Assembly: GCF_014649855.1 (NCBI RefSeq)
Contig: NZ_BMTV01000025.1
Span: 17,731 to 81,730, forward strand
Length of the DNA: 64,000 bases
Source of the DNA: Streptomyces roseolus
Lineage (GTDB): Bacteria > Actinomycetota > Actinomycetes > Streptomycetales > Streptomycetaceae
Direction of reading: 5' to 3'
Shown here: in pieces, positions 1 through 8,741 of the stretch
How the letters are laid out: every line of letters begins with the position of its first letter
How positions within the stretch are numbered: the stretch's first letter is position 1
Notes under the pieces: generated by a model
Seen by the model: the letters and a program-made list of their open reading frames with translations, nothing else
Told to the model about the DNA's origin: nothing
Database searches by the model: none
Position numbers and translations under genes: made by a program

Positions 1-647
1 AGGAGCGCAGGAGCGCGGGAGCGCGAGGGCGCGGGACGGCGGACAGCCGGGCCACGTCGCTCTCGTGGTTCAGCGGCCCCGTCCAGCCGATGACCGCCGG
101 TATGTCGGCGCTGCGCCGCGCCCGGACGAGGGCCGGGCGGGCCTCCGCCGGCCAGGAGTGCGGCGCGGTCAGCGCCTCGGCGAGGCCCGCCGCCCGGCCG
201 GGGTCCGTGCGCGGCGGCAGCGCCGGGCCCAGACCCGGCCGGCCGCGGAGGGGGCCAGCGTCTCCGCGTGTCCGGGCCGCTCGCCGAAGAGCTCCTCGAC
301 GGCGGCGGTCACCCGGGGGTCCCGCTCCTCCTCGGGCACCCCGGAGGCCCGGTGGTCCTCCCAGAACCCGGCGAGCACGGCCTCGGCGTCGTGTTCCGCC
401 GGGTCGCTCATCAGCTCCGGCTCCAGCTCCCGGTCCTCCGGGCCGCGCTCCCCGCCCAGCGGTACCGGCAGCAGGCCGGCCGCGCGGGCCGCCGGGCGCA
501 GGGCCGACCAGGCGCCGGCGCCGGGGCCGTGTCCCGACCGGAGGTACGGGTCGCCTGCCGGGCGGTGAGGGTGCCGGGCGGCAGATCGAGGCCGAGGGAA
601 CGCCCGGACGGGTCGGGCGCGAGCCGGGGCAACGGGTTCGGGATCAT
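1..647 (-). pseudogene. Frameshifted DUF4253-like gene, 3' end outside window
   Basis: Read from ATG at 647 on the minus strand, the product begins MIPNPLPRLAPDPSGRS, which resembles the N-terminus of Streptomyces DUF4253 proteins. That frame stops at 411. The family-like text continues in a second frame (GAWSALRPAARAAGLLPV, then EHDAEAVLAGFWEDH) until about 235, and in a third frame (PGLGPALPPRTDP, ADIPAVIGWTGPLNHESD) to the window edge. At least two single-base frame changes are therefore needed, near 565-575 and at the ggccggccggg run near 230. Close to the edge a GAGCGC-rich stretch adds about seven codons after LSAV. It is either a genuine pseudogene or a gene with sequencing errors in GC-rich runs. 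Family assignment is from memory of the motif. The function of DUF4253 is unknown. Confidence 0.6.
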
Positions 648-918
648 CGCCGTGACCGAAACGGAGGGGCGGCGCCGACGACGCCCCGTGCGTCCCGGGC
701 GGGTGGGCGAGCCGTTGCCGGGATGAGTGGTTGTCGGGGTGAGTGGTTGCCGGGGCGAGTGGTGCCCGGACGAGGAGGGCCGGGGTGGGCGGTGCGCCGG
801 CGGGCGGTGCCGGGGTGGGCGGTGCGCCGGCGGGCGGTGCCCGGGCGAGTGGTGGGGGCGCGCGGTACGGCGCACCCTGGAGAGGTACCCGACAGGTACC
901 TCCCCGGAGGTGGTCCTC
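648..918. other. Intergenic region with G-rich degenerate repeats
   Basis: No convincing gene lies in this 271-base gap. It is dominated by G-rich units of the form cggggtgagtggttg and cggggcgagtggtgc between about 720 and 860, with a perfect 30-base tandem duplication in the middle. The last 20 bases hold the Shine-Dalgarno of the DUF1876 gene. Long open frames run across the region in several frames, but they consist of low-complexity G/A/R/P text. Confidence 0.6.
781..840. repeat. Perfect 30-bp tandem duplication
   Basis: Bases 781-810 and 811-840 are identical 30-mers that begin cggggtgggcggtgcgccgg. Each 30-mer is itself two related 15-base half-units. Diverged copies of the half-unit flank the pair from about 722 to 855, so the array grew by duplication of a 15-base motif. 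Confidence 0.95.
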
Positions 919-1194
919 ATGATGCACACGCTCGTCGGATGGCACGTCGACATGGAGTTCAAGGAGGAGGGCGACCGGACGAGGGCGGCGGCCATGGTCC
1001 GTCTCTCGGACGGCACCGAGTTCCGGGCCCACGGCACCGCCCACCGGCATCCCTCCGATCCCGACCAGCTCAGGGTCGGCGAGGAGATCGCGGGCGCCCG
1101 GGCCCTGATGGACCTCGCCTCGCAGCTCCTCCAGAAGGCGCACGCGGAGATCGACGAGGCGTCCGGGCGGACGTCGCACCCGATCAACCGGTAG
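919..1194 (+). CDS. DUF1876 (Rv2632c-like) small protein
   Basis: This 91-residue protein begins MMHTLVGWHVDMEF and contains RTRAAAMVRLSDGTEFRAHG and VGEEIAGARALMDLASQLL. These are the signature blocks of the DUF1876/Rv2632c family, small cytoplasmic proteins with a dsRBD-like fold and no established activity. GGAGG at 906-910 sits 8 bases before the first ATG; a second ATG follows immediately at 922. Longer upstream open frame is repeat-derived and was left out. The gene stands alone, converging on the DUF4232 lipoprotein gene 18 bases downstream. Confidence 0.88.
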   Translation: MMHTLVGWHVDMEFKEEGDRTRAAAMVRLSDGTEFRAHGTAHRHPSDPDQLRVGEEIAGARALMDLASQLLQKAHAEIDEASGRTSHPINR

Positions 1195-1212
1195 TACCCG
1201 ACCCGAGGGCGG

Positions 1213-1908
1213 TCAGTACTGGAGGGCGTCCTCCAGGTCCTGCTGCCAGTAGGAGACGGCGGCGCCGTCGTCCACGTACGTGCCCTCCGGGGCCTTCAGC
1301 GTCACCATGCTGTCCGCGGTCAGGCTGACCTTGATCGTGCGGACGGTCGTGCCGTGCGTGTCCTCGCCCGGCTCCCCGGTGAGGATCAGGGAGGCGTAGG
1401 CCGAGGCCCCGGGGGCCAGGCTCACCACGGCCTGCGGCTTGCTGTCCTCCACGATCGCGATCGGCGCCTGGCTGTGCTCGAAGCCGACCAGGGGCGCGTT
1501 CAGGGCGTGGCAGGTGCGGTCTCCGGTGTTCGTGATCGTGAGGGCGAGGTGGTTGATCGGCCGGCTCACCTTGCTCGCCACGACCTTCACGTCGGCGGCG
1601 GTGCAGGGGCGGAGGGACGGGTTCCCGTCCGCGCCCTCAGGGGCCTCGGCGACGGGCTTCGGCTTGGACGTGGACGTGGACGTCGGCTTGGGCGCGGACT
1701 CGGTGGGCGGTGCCGTGGTCTTCTGCGGGGCCGTCGCCGGCTGCCCGGCCGTGGGTGCGGTGCTCGCCGTGGGAGCCGCCGAGGTCGGGGCGGGCTTCGC
1801 GGGAGCCGATGCCGCCGCGTCCTGGCCGGTCGACTGGCAGGCGGTGAGGGCGAGGGCCGCGATGAGCGCGGCAGCGGGCAGGGTGAGGGTACGGATGGAT
1901 GTGCGCAT
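1213..1908 (-). CDS. DUF4232 domain lipoprotein
   Basis: The 231-residue product has a basic N-terminus, a hydrophobic stretch and a lipobox LTAC (Cys24), so it should be exported and lipid-anchored. Residues about 25-95 are an Ala/Pro/Thr/Ser linker typical of Streptomyces lipoproteins. From about residue 97 (LRPCTAADVKV) to the end it matches DUF4232, an extracytoplasmic beta-sandwich family with paired cysteines (here in LRPC and RTCHALNAP). Its role is not known. It appears monocistronic, with the tiny membrane ORF at 1958-2047 upstream on the same strand. Confidence 0.9.
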   Translation of the reverse strand: MRTSIRTLTLPAAALIAALALTACQSTGQDAAASAPAKPAPTSAAPTASTAPTAGQPATAPQKTTAPPTESAPKPTSTSTSKPKPVAEAPEGADGNPSLRPCTAADVKVVASKVSRPINHLALTITNTGDRTCHALNAPLVGFEHSQAPIAIVEDSKPQAVVSLAPGASAYASLILTGEPGEDTHGTTVRTIKVSLTADSMVTLKAPEGTYVDDGAAVSYWQQDLEDALQY

Positions 1909-1957
1909 GGTGGTTCCCCCGTGTGCGGATGGGCGGTTCGGTCGGTGGGTCGGTCGC

Positions 1958-2047
1958 TCAGCGGCCGTCGAGCAGGGCGATCACGATCGCGGTGCAGATG
2001 ATCAGCACCGTCACTGCCAGGGCGTCGGCGACGCGGCTGTTCGGCAT
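1958..2047 (-). CDS. Possible 29-residue membrane peptide
   Basis: A short frame starting at ATG 2047 encodes MPNSRVADALAVTVLIICT followed by AIVIALLDGR. It is a charged N-terminus plus one uninterrupted hydrophobic helix of about 18 residues and a charged C-terminus. GGAG lies only a few bases before the ATG. I do not recognise the peptide. The amphipathic layout and clean stop suggest a real single-pass microprotein, but length alone cannot prove it. It sits 49 bases upstream of the lipoprotein gene on the same strand and back-to-back with the HTH gene. Confidence 0.4.
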   Translation of the reverse strand: MPNSRVADALAVTVLIICTAIVIALLDGR

Positions 2048-2196
2048 GGCTCCATGCTGCGAGCCGGTGTGACCCGATGTCGATCGACGCGGGACAATGA
2101 GGGACGCTGGAACGCTTCCACCCCCTCTGACCTGGGGAGACATACGTCGCCCGGAACGCGTTCCTGGGACGCCGACCAGAGACGGGGGAGCGACGC

Positions 2197-3423
2197 ATGG
2201 ACACGGGGGACCGGCTCGCCGGGCTGCTGCGAGGGCTGAAGGAGCGGTCGGGGCTGAGCTACGGAGCACTCGCCAAGCGGCTCCACGTCAGCACCTCCAC
2301 CCTCCACCGGTACTGCAACGGCGACGCCGTCCCGACCGACTTCGCCCCCGTGGACCGGCTCGGCCGGCTGTGCGGGGCCACCCGGGACGAGCTCGTCGAG
2401 CTCCATCGCGCGTGGATCGTCGCCGACGCGTACCGGGGACGGAGCGGAGAGGCGGCGGCACCCACCCCGCCCTCGGAACCTGCCGCGCCCTTGGAACCTG
2501 CCGCGCCTTCCGAACCGGCTGCGCCCTCGGAACCGGCCGAGTCTGTCGTACCCGCTGCGCCCGCTGTGCCTGTCGCGCCCGCTGCGCCCGCCGCGTCCTC
2601 CGCGTCCTCCGACTCCTCCGCGTCCTCCGGTGCCGACGAGGCGGAGGTCGTGGTCGTGGGCGCTTCCCCGAAGCCGCCGTCCCGGGCGCGGTTCACGGGG
2701 GCGCTGGCCGCCGTCGCCGTCGTGGCCCTCGTCGTGCCGGGGACGTATCTGGTGGTGCGGGACGGGGAGAAGGAGCCGCGCGGGGGAGCCGCCGCGCCGC
2801 CGGTGCCGGCCCCGCTCAACGCCGGCATCAGCTCGTACAACTGGGCCGAACCCTGCGGGCAGTACTACGTCCTCGACCAGAAGCCGCAGCACGTGCCGCC
2901 GCCGCCCCCGCCGCAGGACACCCGCCCGTGGGCCCGCGCGCTCGGCGGCGTCGACGGCGGGCACATGCAGCTCCAGGTCACCGTCACCGGCCGCACCCAG
3001 GAGCCCGTCGTGCTGTCGCGGCTCAGCGTCCGGGTCGTCGAGCGGGACCGGCCGCCGGGCGGGACGGCGTACTCCATGGGCGACGGCTGCGGCAGCGGGA
3101 TCACCCCGCAGACCTTCGACGTCGACCTCGACGCCTCCCGGCCGTACGTGAAGCCGGTCGCCGGACAGGACGGCGACCGGGTCGTGCCGGCGAAGGACTT
3201 CCCGTACAAGGTCGCCACCGGGGACCCGCAGGTGCTGAACCTCGACGTCCACACCGAGGAGCACGCCGTCGCCTGGTACCTGGAGCTGGAGTGGAGCACC
3301 GGGGACCGGAAGGGGACCGTACGGATCGACGACGGCGGGGAGCCGTTCCGTACGCAGGCCATCAAGGGCCGTACGGTCTACGGCTACTGGCCCGACAAGG
3401 GCGAGTGGGTCGCTCAGGAGTGA
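2197..3423 (+). CDS. Membrane-anchored helix-turn-helix (XRE-type) protein
   Basis: The 408-residue product has a cytoplasmic XRE-type helix-turn-helix at about residues 5-65 (LSYGALAKRLHVSTSTLHRY). A Pro/Ala/Glu-rich linker with repeated EPAAP units spans about 85-150, and a single membrane helix lies near 168-188 (LAAVAVVALVVPGTYLVV). The remaining 215 residues would be outside the cell and are not a family I can name; they contain CGQYY and a proline run. The layout suggests a one-component transmembrane regulator or anchored DNA-binding protein. The ATG follows GGGGGAG with good spacing. Its stop is 19 bases from the argS stop on the opposite strand. Confidence 0.85.
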   Translation: MDTGDRLAGLLRGLKERSGLSYGALAKRLHVSTSTLHRYCNGDAVPTDFAPVDRLGRLCGATRDELVELHRAWIVADAYRGRSGEAAAPTPPSEPAAPLEPAAPSEPAAPSEPAESVVPAAPAVPVAPAAPAASSASSDSSASSGADEAEVVVVGASPKPPSRARFTGALAAVAVVALVVPGTYLVVRDGEKEPRGGAAAPPVPAPLNAGISSYNWAEPCGQYYVLDQKPQHVPPPPPPQDTRPWARALGGVDGGHMQLQVTVTGRTQEPVVLSRLSVRVVERDRPPGGTAYSMGDGCGSGITPQTFDVDLDASRPYVKPVAGQDGDRVVPAKDFPYKVATGDPQVLNLDVHTEEHAVAWYLELEWSTGDRKGTVRIDDGGEPFRTQAIKGRTVYGYWPDKGEWVAQE

Positions 3424-3442
3424 CCCACCCGCCCCGGGAGCG

Positions 3443-5206
3443 TCAGAGGCGCTCGGGCGTCCGGATGCCCAGCAGGGCCATGCCCTGGTGGAGCGTGCGG
3501 GCGGTCAGGTCGCACAGGAAGAGACGGTTCTTGACCTGCTCCGGGGTGTCCGCCTTGAGGACGGGGCACTCCGAGTAGAACGTCGTGTACAGCGAGGCCA
3601 GCTGGTACAGGTACGCGGCCAGCTTGTGCGGTGCGTACTCCGTTGCGGTCTCGGCGATCGTCTCGCCGAAGCCGTCGAGGTGGAGGCCGAGGGCCCGCTC
3701 GGACGGCGCCAGCTCCAGCTCGGGGCGGGCGGCCGGCTTGGCGTCCCCGGCCTTCCGCAGGATCGACTGGATACGGGCGTACGCGTACTGGAGGTACACG
3801 GACGTGTCGCCGTTGAGCGAGACCATCTGGTCGAGGTCGAACTTGTAGTCGCGGGCCGCCGAGGTCGACAGGTCCGCGTACTTCACCGCGCCGATGCCCA
3901 CCTGGGCGCCCCGCTCGGCGATCTCCTCCTCCGTGAGGTCCTGGGCCTTCTCGCGGACCACGGCCGAGGCCCGGTCGATCGCCTCGTCCAGCAGGTCCAC
4001 CAGCCGGACCGTCTCGCCCTCACGGGTCTTGAAGGGCTTGCCGTCCTTGCCGAGGACCGTGCCGAAGGCCAGCTGGACGGCCTTCACCTCGTCGTTCAGC
4101 CAGCCGGCCCGGCGGGCGGTCTCGAAGACCATCTTGAAGTGCAGGGACTGGCGGGCGTCGACCACGTACAGCAGCGAGGTCGCCTTCAGGTTCTGCACCC
4201 GGTCGCGGATGGCGGACAGGTCCGTCGCCGCGTAGCCGAAGCCGCCGTCGGACTTCTGGACGATCAGCGGGACCGGGCTGCCGTCCGGGCCCTTGATGTC
4301 GTCGAAGAAGACGCACAGCGCACCCTCGGAGCGGACCGCGACGCCCGACTCCTCAAGGATCCGGCAGGTCTCCTGGAGCATGTCGTTGTACCCGGACTCG
4401 CCGACGATGTCGGGGTCCCGGACGTCCATGTCGAGCTTCTCGAAGACCGAGTAGAAGTAGATCTTCGACTCGTCGACGAACCGCTGCCACAGGGCGAGGG
4501 TCTCCTCGTCACCGGCCTGGAGGTCCACCACGCGGGCGCGCGCCCGCGTCTTGAACTCCTCGTCCGCGTCGAAGAGCGCGCGGGACGCCTTGTACAGCCG
4601 GTTCAGGTTCGACATGGCCTCCTCGCCGGAGACCTCCGCGCCCTCGTCCTTGTGGTCCAGCTCGTGCGGGTGCTCGATCAGGTACTGGATGAGCATGCCG
4701 AACTGGGTGCCCCAGTCGCCGATGTGGTGCCGGCGGACCACGGTCTCGCCCGTGAACTCCAGGATCTCGACCATCGCCGCGCCGATCACCGCGGACCGGA
4801 GGTGACCGACGTGCATCTCCTTCGCCACGTTCGGCTGGGCGTAGTCGATGACCGTCGTGCCCGCCGCCTCGTTCAGCGGCACGCCGAGGCGCGCGTCGGC
4901 GGCGCGGGCCGCGAGGGTCTCCACGATCGCCGCGTCCGAGACGGTGATGTTGAGGAAGCCGGGGCCGGAGACCTCGATCTCCTTCAGCACGTCGTTCGCG
5001 GGGATCGACTCGACGACCTTCGTCGCCAGCTCACGCGGATTGCCCTTGAGCTGCTTGGCCAGCGCCAGGATGCCGTTGGCCTGGAAGTCGGCCCGGTCGC
5101 TTCGTCGCAGCAGCGGGTCGGCGGAACCGGCCTCCGGCAGGGCTGCCGAGAGGCCTTCCGCGAGGCGCTGCTGCACGGTCGAAGCGAGGGAAGGGACCGA
5201 GGCCAT
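3443..5206 (-). CDS. argS: Arginyl-tRNA synthetase
   Basis: This 587-residue class I synthetase charges tRNA-Arg in the cytoplasm. The N-terminal Add-1 region (about 1-110) is followed by the HIGH-type motif HVGH at residues 132-135 in AQPNVAKEMHVGHLRS. The KMSKS-like region is GKDGKPFKTREG, degenerate as is normal for ArgRS. The C-terminal DALR anticodon-binding domain ends MALLGIRTPERL. Length is typical. The ATG at 5206 is preceded by GGAACGGAAG. The open frame continues upstream but only over the lysS control region. argS and lysS diverge from a 243-base region, so expression of the two synthetases may be co-ordinated. Confidence 0.97.
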   Translation of the reverse strand: MASVPSLASTVQQRLAEGLSAALPEAGSADPLLRRSDRADFQANGILALAKQLKGNPRELATKVVESIPANDVLKEIEVSGPGFLNITVSDAAIVETLAARAADARLGVPLNEAAGTTVIDYAQPNVAKEMHVGHLRSAVIGAAMVEILEFTGETVVRRHHIGDWGTQFGMLIQYLIEHPHELDHKDEGAEVSGEEAMSNLNRLYKASRALFDADEEFKTRARARVVDLQAGDEETLALWQRFVDESKIYFYSVFEKLDMDVRDPDIVGESGYNDMLQETCRILEESGVAVRSEGALCVFFDDIKGPDGSPVPLIVQKSDGGFGYAATDLSAIRDRVQNLKATSLLYVVDARQSLHFKMVFETARRAGWLNDEVKAVQLAFGTVLGKDGKPFKTREGETVRLVDLLDEAIDRASAVVREKAQDLTEEEIAERGAQVGIGAVKYADLSTSAARDYKFDLDQMVSLNGDTSVYLQYAYARIQSILRKAGDAKPAARPELELAPSERALGLHLDGFGETIAETATEYAPHKLAAYLYQLASLYTTFYSECPVLKADTPEQVKNRLFLCDLTARTLHQGMALLGIRTPERL

Positions 5207-5449
5207 GAGCTTCCGTTCCTGTTGTGTCGGGTCCGGGTGTCCCGGTGGTCTATTTCGCTTGTCAAGTGTCCCATGGGCGGGCAACGTGTTTTTCCCGCCC
5301 GCCCCCGTCTGTGGACAACCCGCCCGAGCGGGATCCCGCCTGTGGACAACCTCGGGGCGGCCGGTTCCGTCTGGGACAATGACAGGCGTAGGGCCTTGAA
5401 GGCTCCCAGGCATTCCCGCAAGGATTCCGGAAAGAAGGACGTACCGACC
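5207..5449. promoter_or_regulatory. Divergent argS/lysS control region
   Basis: The 243 bases between the two synthetase starts are less GC-biased than the genes. They contain a tggtctatttcgcttgtcaa segment, a duplicated ctgtggacaac element (about 5310-5320 and 5339-5349), and gacaatgacag near 5376. No T-box or other known tRNA-sensing leader was recognised. Two divergent promoters are implied by gene orientation, but exact -10/-35 boxes are uncertain. Confidence 0.5.
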
Positions 5450-7171
5450 GTGGCTCAGAGCAGCACCGAGACCGACTGGGTCTCCCGTTTCGCGGACGAG
5501 GTCATCACCGAGTCGGAGCGACGTGCGCCTGGCAAACCGGTCGTCGTCGCCTCCGGCCTCTCCCCCTCCGGCCCGATCCACCTCGGCAACCTCCGCGAGG
5601 TCATGACCCCGCACCTGGTCGCCGACGAGATCCGCCGCCGCGGGTACACCGTCCGCCACCTCATCTCGTGGGACGACTACGACCGCTACCGCAAGGTGCC
5701 GAACGGCGTCGAGGGCATCGACGAGTCCTGGGCCGAGCACATCGGCAAGCCCCTGACGTCCGTCCCCGCCCCCGCCGGCTCGCCCCACGCCAACTGGGCC
5801 GAGCACTTCAAGGCCGCCATGGTCGAGGCCCTGGCCGAGCTCGGCGTCGAGTACGACCCGATCAGCCAGACCGAGCAGTACACCTCCGGCGTCTACCGCG
5901 AGCAGATCCTGCACGCCATGCGCCGCCGCGGCGACATCGACGCCATCCTCGACCAGTACCGGACGAAGAAGGCGCCGAAGAAGCAGTCCCAGAAGCCGGT
6001 CGACGAGGCCGAGCTGGAGGCCGCCGAGGGCTCCGGCGCGGCCGGCGAGGACGACGGCTCCGGCGGTGGCGCCGGGTACTTCCCGTACAAGCCCTACTGC
6101 GGGCAGTGCGAGAAGGACTTCACCACCGTCACCGCCTACGACGACGACACCACCGAGCTGAGCTACACCTGCTCCGCCTGCGGCTTCGCCGAGACCGTCA
6201 AGCTCAGCGAGTTCAACCGCGGCAAGCTGGTGTGGAAGGTCGACTGGCCCATGCGCTGGGCCTACGAGGGCGTCATCTTCGAGCCCTCCGGCGTCGACCA
6301 CTCCTCGCCCGGGTCCTCCTTCCAGGTCGGCGGCCAGATCGTCACCCTCTTCGACGGCGTCCAGCCCATCGGACCCATGTACGCCTTCGTCGGCATCAGC
6401 GGCATGGCCAAGATGTCCTCCTCGAAGGGCGGCGTGCCCACCGCGGCCGACGCCCTGGAGATCATGGAGCCGCAGCTGCTCCGCTGGCTCTACGCCCGCC
6501 GCAAGCCCAACCAGTCCTTCAAGATCGCCTTCGACCAGGAGATCCAGCGGCTCTACGACGAGTGGGACAAGCTGGAGGCCAAGGTCGCCGACGGCACCGT
6601 GCTGCCCGCCGACGCCGCCGCACATGCGCGTGCCGCCCGCACCGCGGCCGGCGAGCTGCCCCGCACCCCGCGTCCGCTCCCGTACCGCACGCTGGCCTCC
6701 GTCGCCGACATCACCGCCGGCCACGACGAGCAGACCCTCCGGATCCTCACCGACCTCGACCCGGAGAACCCGGTCACCTCGCTCGACGAGGTCCGGCCGC
6801 GCCTCGACCGCGCCGAGAACTGGATCACCACCCAGGTCCCGGCCGACCAGCGCACCATCGTCCGCGAGGAGCCCGACGCCGAGCTCCTCGGCTCCCTGGA
6901 CGGCGAGGGCCGGGAGTCGCTCCGGCTGCTCCTGGAGGGTCTCGACAGCCACTGGTCGCTCGACGGGCTCACCACGCTCGTCTACGGCGTCCCGAAGGTC
7001 ATGGCCGGTCTCACCCCCGAGGCCAAGCCCACCCCCGAGCTGAAGGTCGCCCAGCGCTCCTTCTTCGCCCTCCTCTACAAGCTCCTCGTGAGCCGCGAGA
7101 CGGGCCCCCGCCTGCCCACCCTGCTCCTCGCCGTCGGCGCGGACCGGGTGCGCAAGCTGCTCGGCGCGTAA
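5450..7171 (+). CDS. lysS: Class I lysyl-tRNA synthetase
   Basis: The 573-residue enzyme attaches lysine to tRNA-Lys. It is the archaeal-type class I form rather than the common class II enzyme. It shows LSPSGPIHLGNLRE with the HIGH-type HLGN at 44-47, the KMSKS motif as KMSSS at 321-325, and a zinc-ribbon insert with Cys217, Cys220, Cys241 and Cys244. An acidic, low-complexity insert lies at about 183-208. The GTG at 5450 is chosen because the family text begins there (MAQSSTETDWVSRFADEV) and AAGAAGGA lies about 10 bases upstream; no in-frame ATG is nearby. A strong terminator follows directly. Confidence 0.96.
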   Translation: MAQSSTETDWVSRFADEVITESERRAPGKPVVVASGLSPSGPIHLGNLREVMTPHLVADEIRRRGYTVRHLISWDDYDRYRKVPNGVEGIDESWAEHIGKPLTSVPAPAGSPHANWAEHFKAAMVEALAELGVEYDPISQTEQYTSGVYREQILHAMRRRGDIDAILDQYRTKKAPKKQSQKPVDEAELEAAEGSGAAGEDDGSGGGAGYFPYKPYCGQCEKDFTTVTAYDDDTTELSYTCSACGFAETVKLSEFNRGKLVWKVDWPMRWAYEGVIFEPSGVDHSSPGSSFQVGGQIVTLFDGVQPIGPMYAFVGISGMAKMSSSKGGVPTAADALEIMEPQLLRWLYARRKPNQSFKIAFDQEIQRLYDEWDKLEAKVADGTVLPADAAAHARAARTAAGELPRTPRPLPYRTLASVADITAGHDEQTLRILTDLDPENPVTSLDEVRPRLDRAENWITTQVPADQRTIVREEPDAELLGSLDGEGRESLRLLLEGLDSHWSLDGLTTLVYGVPKVMAGLTPEAKPTPELKVAQRSFFALLYKLLVSRETGPRLPTLLLAVGADRVRKLLGA

Positions 7172-7182
7172 GCCGGCCCGGT

Positions 7183-7229
7183 CCACGGCGAAGGGCCGCC
7201 CCCGTCACGGGGGCGGCCCTTCGCCGTGG
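7183..7229. terminator. Bidirectional terminator hairpin
   Basis: A perfect 22-bp inverted repeat (7183-7204 with 7208-7229) has only a 3-base loop, tca. It lies 11 bases after the lysS stop and 12 bases before the stop of the converging DUF2637 gene, so it can end transcripts from both sides. Confidence 0.93.
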
Positions 7230-7241
7230 GCGCGGTGGTGG

Positions 7242-8561
7242 TCAGGAAGGGTCGTACTCCACCATGTTCTGCTGGATGCGCCGCTGCACCTCCGGCGTCA
7301 CCCACCGGAGCAGGTCCGTCGGCGGAGCCGCGAGTTCGTGGGCGGCGTACGACTCCGCCATCAGCTGGTCCAGCTCGAACGTCGTGGGGAAGCGGTCGTT
7401 CTCCTGCACGAAGCCGTACATCACCTTGTAGACGGCCTCCCGGAGCTCCTCCAGCTGCGGGTCCGGCTGCTGGTTCGGGTCGGGCTGCTGCGGCTCCCCG
7501 AACAGCTCGGGAGCCAGGAGCTCGGGAGCCGACGGGTCGGTGACCGGCGGCTGGACCTGCCCCGGGAGGCCCTCCGCGGTCTGCGCGGTGTACGTGCCCC
7601 CGTACGCCTCCGGCGTGACCTGCGGGGTGTCGAACCAGGGGCTCTCGTGGTTCGGGTGGTGCGGCTCCTGGGGAGGCTGGGGGGCCTGCGGCTGGGCCTG
7701 GGCCTGAGGCTGGGTGGTCTGTGTCTGCGGGGGGAACGGCTGCGCCTGCGGAGCCTGTGCCTGGTGCGGCACCGCCGGCAGCTGCGGGGCTGGGGCCGGG
7801 GCCGCGGCGACCGCGACGGGGACCTGGGCCGAGGCCGGCTGCGTGGGGGGCGCCGCGTTCGGGTTCGGCGGCAGGAGGACGGGCTCGATGCCCGCCGCCG
7901 CGAGGCCCGCCGGGGCCGTCTCCGCGAGCGGGACGCCGTACCGGGCGAGCCGCAGCGGCATCAGCGCCTCCACCGGAGCCTTGCGCCGCCAGCCGCGGCC
8001 GAAACGGGCCTGGAGCCGGGCCTGGTAGATCAGCCGCTCCTGCTCCAGCTTGATCACCTGGTCGTACGAGCGCAGCTCCCACAGCTTCATCCGCCGCCAC
8101 AGCCGGAACGTCGGTACCGGCGACAGCAGCCAGCGGGTCAGCCGGACGCCCTCCATGTGCTTGTCCGCGGTGATGTCCGCGATCCGGCCCACCGCGTGCC
8201 GCGCCGCCTCGACCGCGACCACGAACAGCATCGGGATGACCGCGTGCATGCCGACGCCCAGCGGGTCCGGCCAGGCCGCCGCGCCGTTGAACGCGATGGT
8301 CGCCGCCGTCAGGAGCCACGCCGTCTGCCGCAGCAACGGGAACGGGATCCGGAGCCAGGTCAGCAGCAGGTCCAGGGCGAGCAGCACACAGATGCCCGCG
8401 TCGATGCCGATCGGGAAGAAGTACGAGAACGTACCGAATCCCTTGTGCACGGCAAGCTCGCGCACGGCCGCGTACGAACCCGCGAAACCGATCCCCGCGA
8501 TGATCACCGCGCCGCCGATGACGAGCCCGATGAGTATGCGGTGTGTGCGTGTCAGCTCCAT
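7242..8561 (-). CDS. DUF2637 membrane protein with Pro/Gln-rich tail
   Basis: The 439-residue product starts MELTRTHRILIGLVIGG. About four membrane helices fill residues 6-122 (DUF2637, also found in SpdA-type plasmid-spread proteins), followed by a basic region RRMKLWELRSYDQVIKLEQERL. A long Pro/Gln/Ala linker (about 220-330) follows, then an acidic C-terminal segment, LEELREAVYKVMYGFVQEND. Function is unknown; topology suggests cytoplasmic interaction domains on a membrane anchor. ATG 8561 is chosen over the longer frame because the hydrophobic helix follows at once and GGTGG lies upstream. Confidence 0.85.
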   Translation of the reverse strand: MELTRTHRILIGLVIGGAVIIAGIGFAGSYAAVRELAVHKGFGTFSYFFPIGIDAGICVLLALDLLLTWLRIPFPLLRQTAWLLTAATIAFNGAAAWPDPLGVGMHAVIPMLFVVAVEAARHAVGRIADITADKHMEGVRLTRWLLSPVPTFRLWRRMKLWELRSYDQVIKLEQERLIYQARLQARFGRGWRRKAPVEALMPLRLARYGVPLAETAPAGLAAAGIEPVLLPPNPNAAPPTQPASAQVPVAVAAAPAPAPQLPAVPHQAQAPQAQPFPPQTQTTQPQAQAQPQAPQPPQEPHHPNHESPWFDTPQVTPEAYGGTYTAQTAEGLPGQVQPPVTDPSAPELLAPELFGEPQQPDPNQQPDPQLEELREAVYKVMYGFVQENDRFPTTFELDQLMAESYAAHELAAPPTDLLRWVTPEVQRRIQQNMVEYDPS

Positions 8562-8741
8562 CGCGGCCACCCGCGATCCCCTCCCGTGATTCGACGTCTC
8601 GCGGGCCCCAGGGTGGCACACATGAACGAAGCCCGACCCCCTGGGGAGGGACGGGCTCCGCTCGGACACGCCTGTCTGTGTTGATTTGTGTCAGTACCTG
8701 GGTGGCCGACGGGGGTTGGCCGGGCCGGCCGGCGGGTACGA

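Noticed and set aside
781..840. Possible CRISPR array
   Set aside because: Units are directly adjacent without unique spacers and there are no cas genes, so it is a minisatellite.
169..1179. A long minus-strand frame over the DUF1876 gene and the repeats
   Set aside because: Its first two-thirds are antisense or repeat text; only the part below 647 carries the DUF4253-like sequence, and that is frameshifted.
5450..7171. Class II lysyl-tRNA synthetase annotation
   Set aside because: HLGN and KMSSS motifs plus the zinc ribbon define the class I enzyme.
3443..7186. A 1247-codon minus-strand frame covering both argS and the antisense of lysS
   Set aside because: Only residues from 5206 downward match argS; the upstream part is Gly/Val/Asp antisense text of lysS, a common artefact of high-GC codon bias.
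8562..8741. tRNA or small RNA between the DUF2637 and lipoprotein genes
   Set aside because: No cloverleaf or conserved tRNA arms could be drawn; nothing else recognisable.
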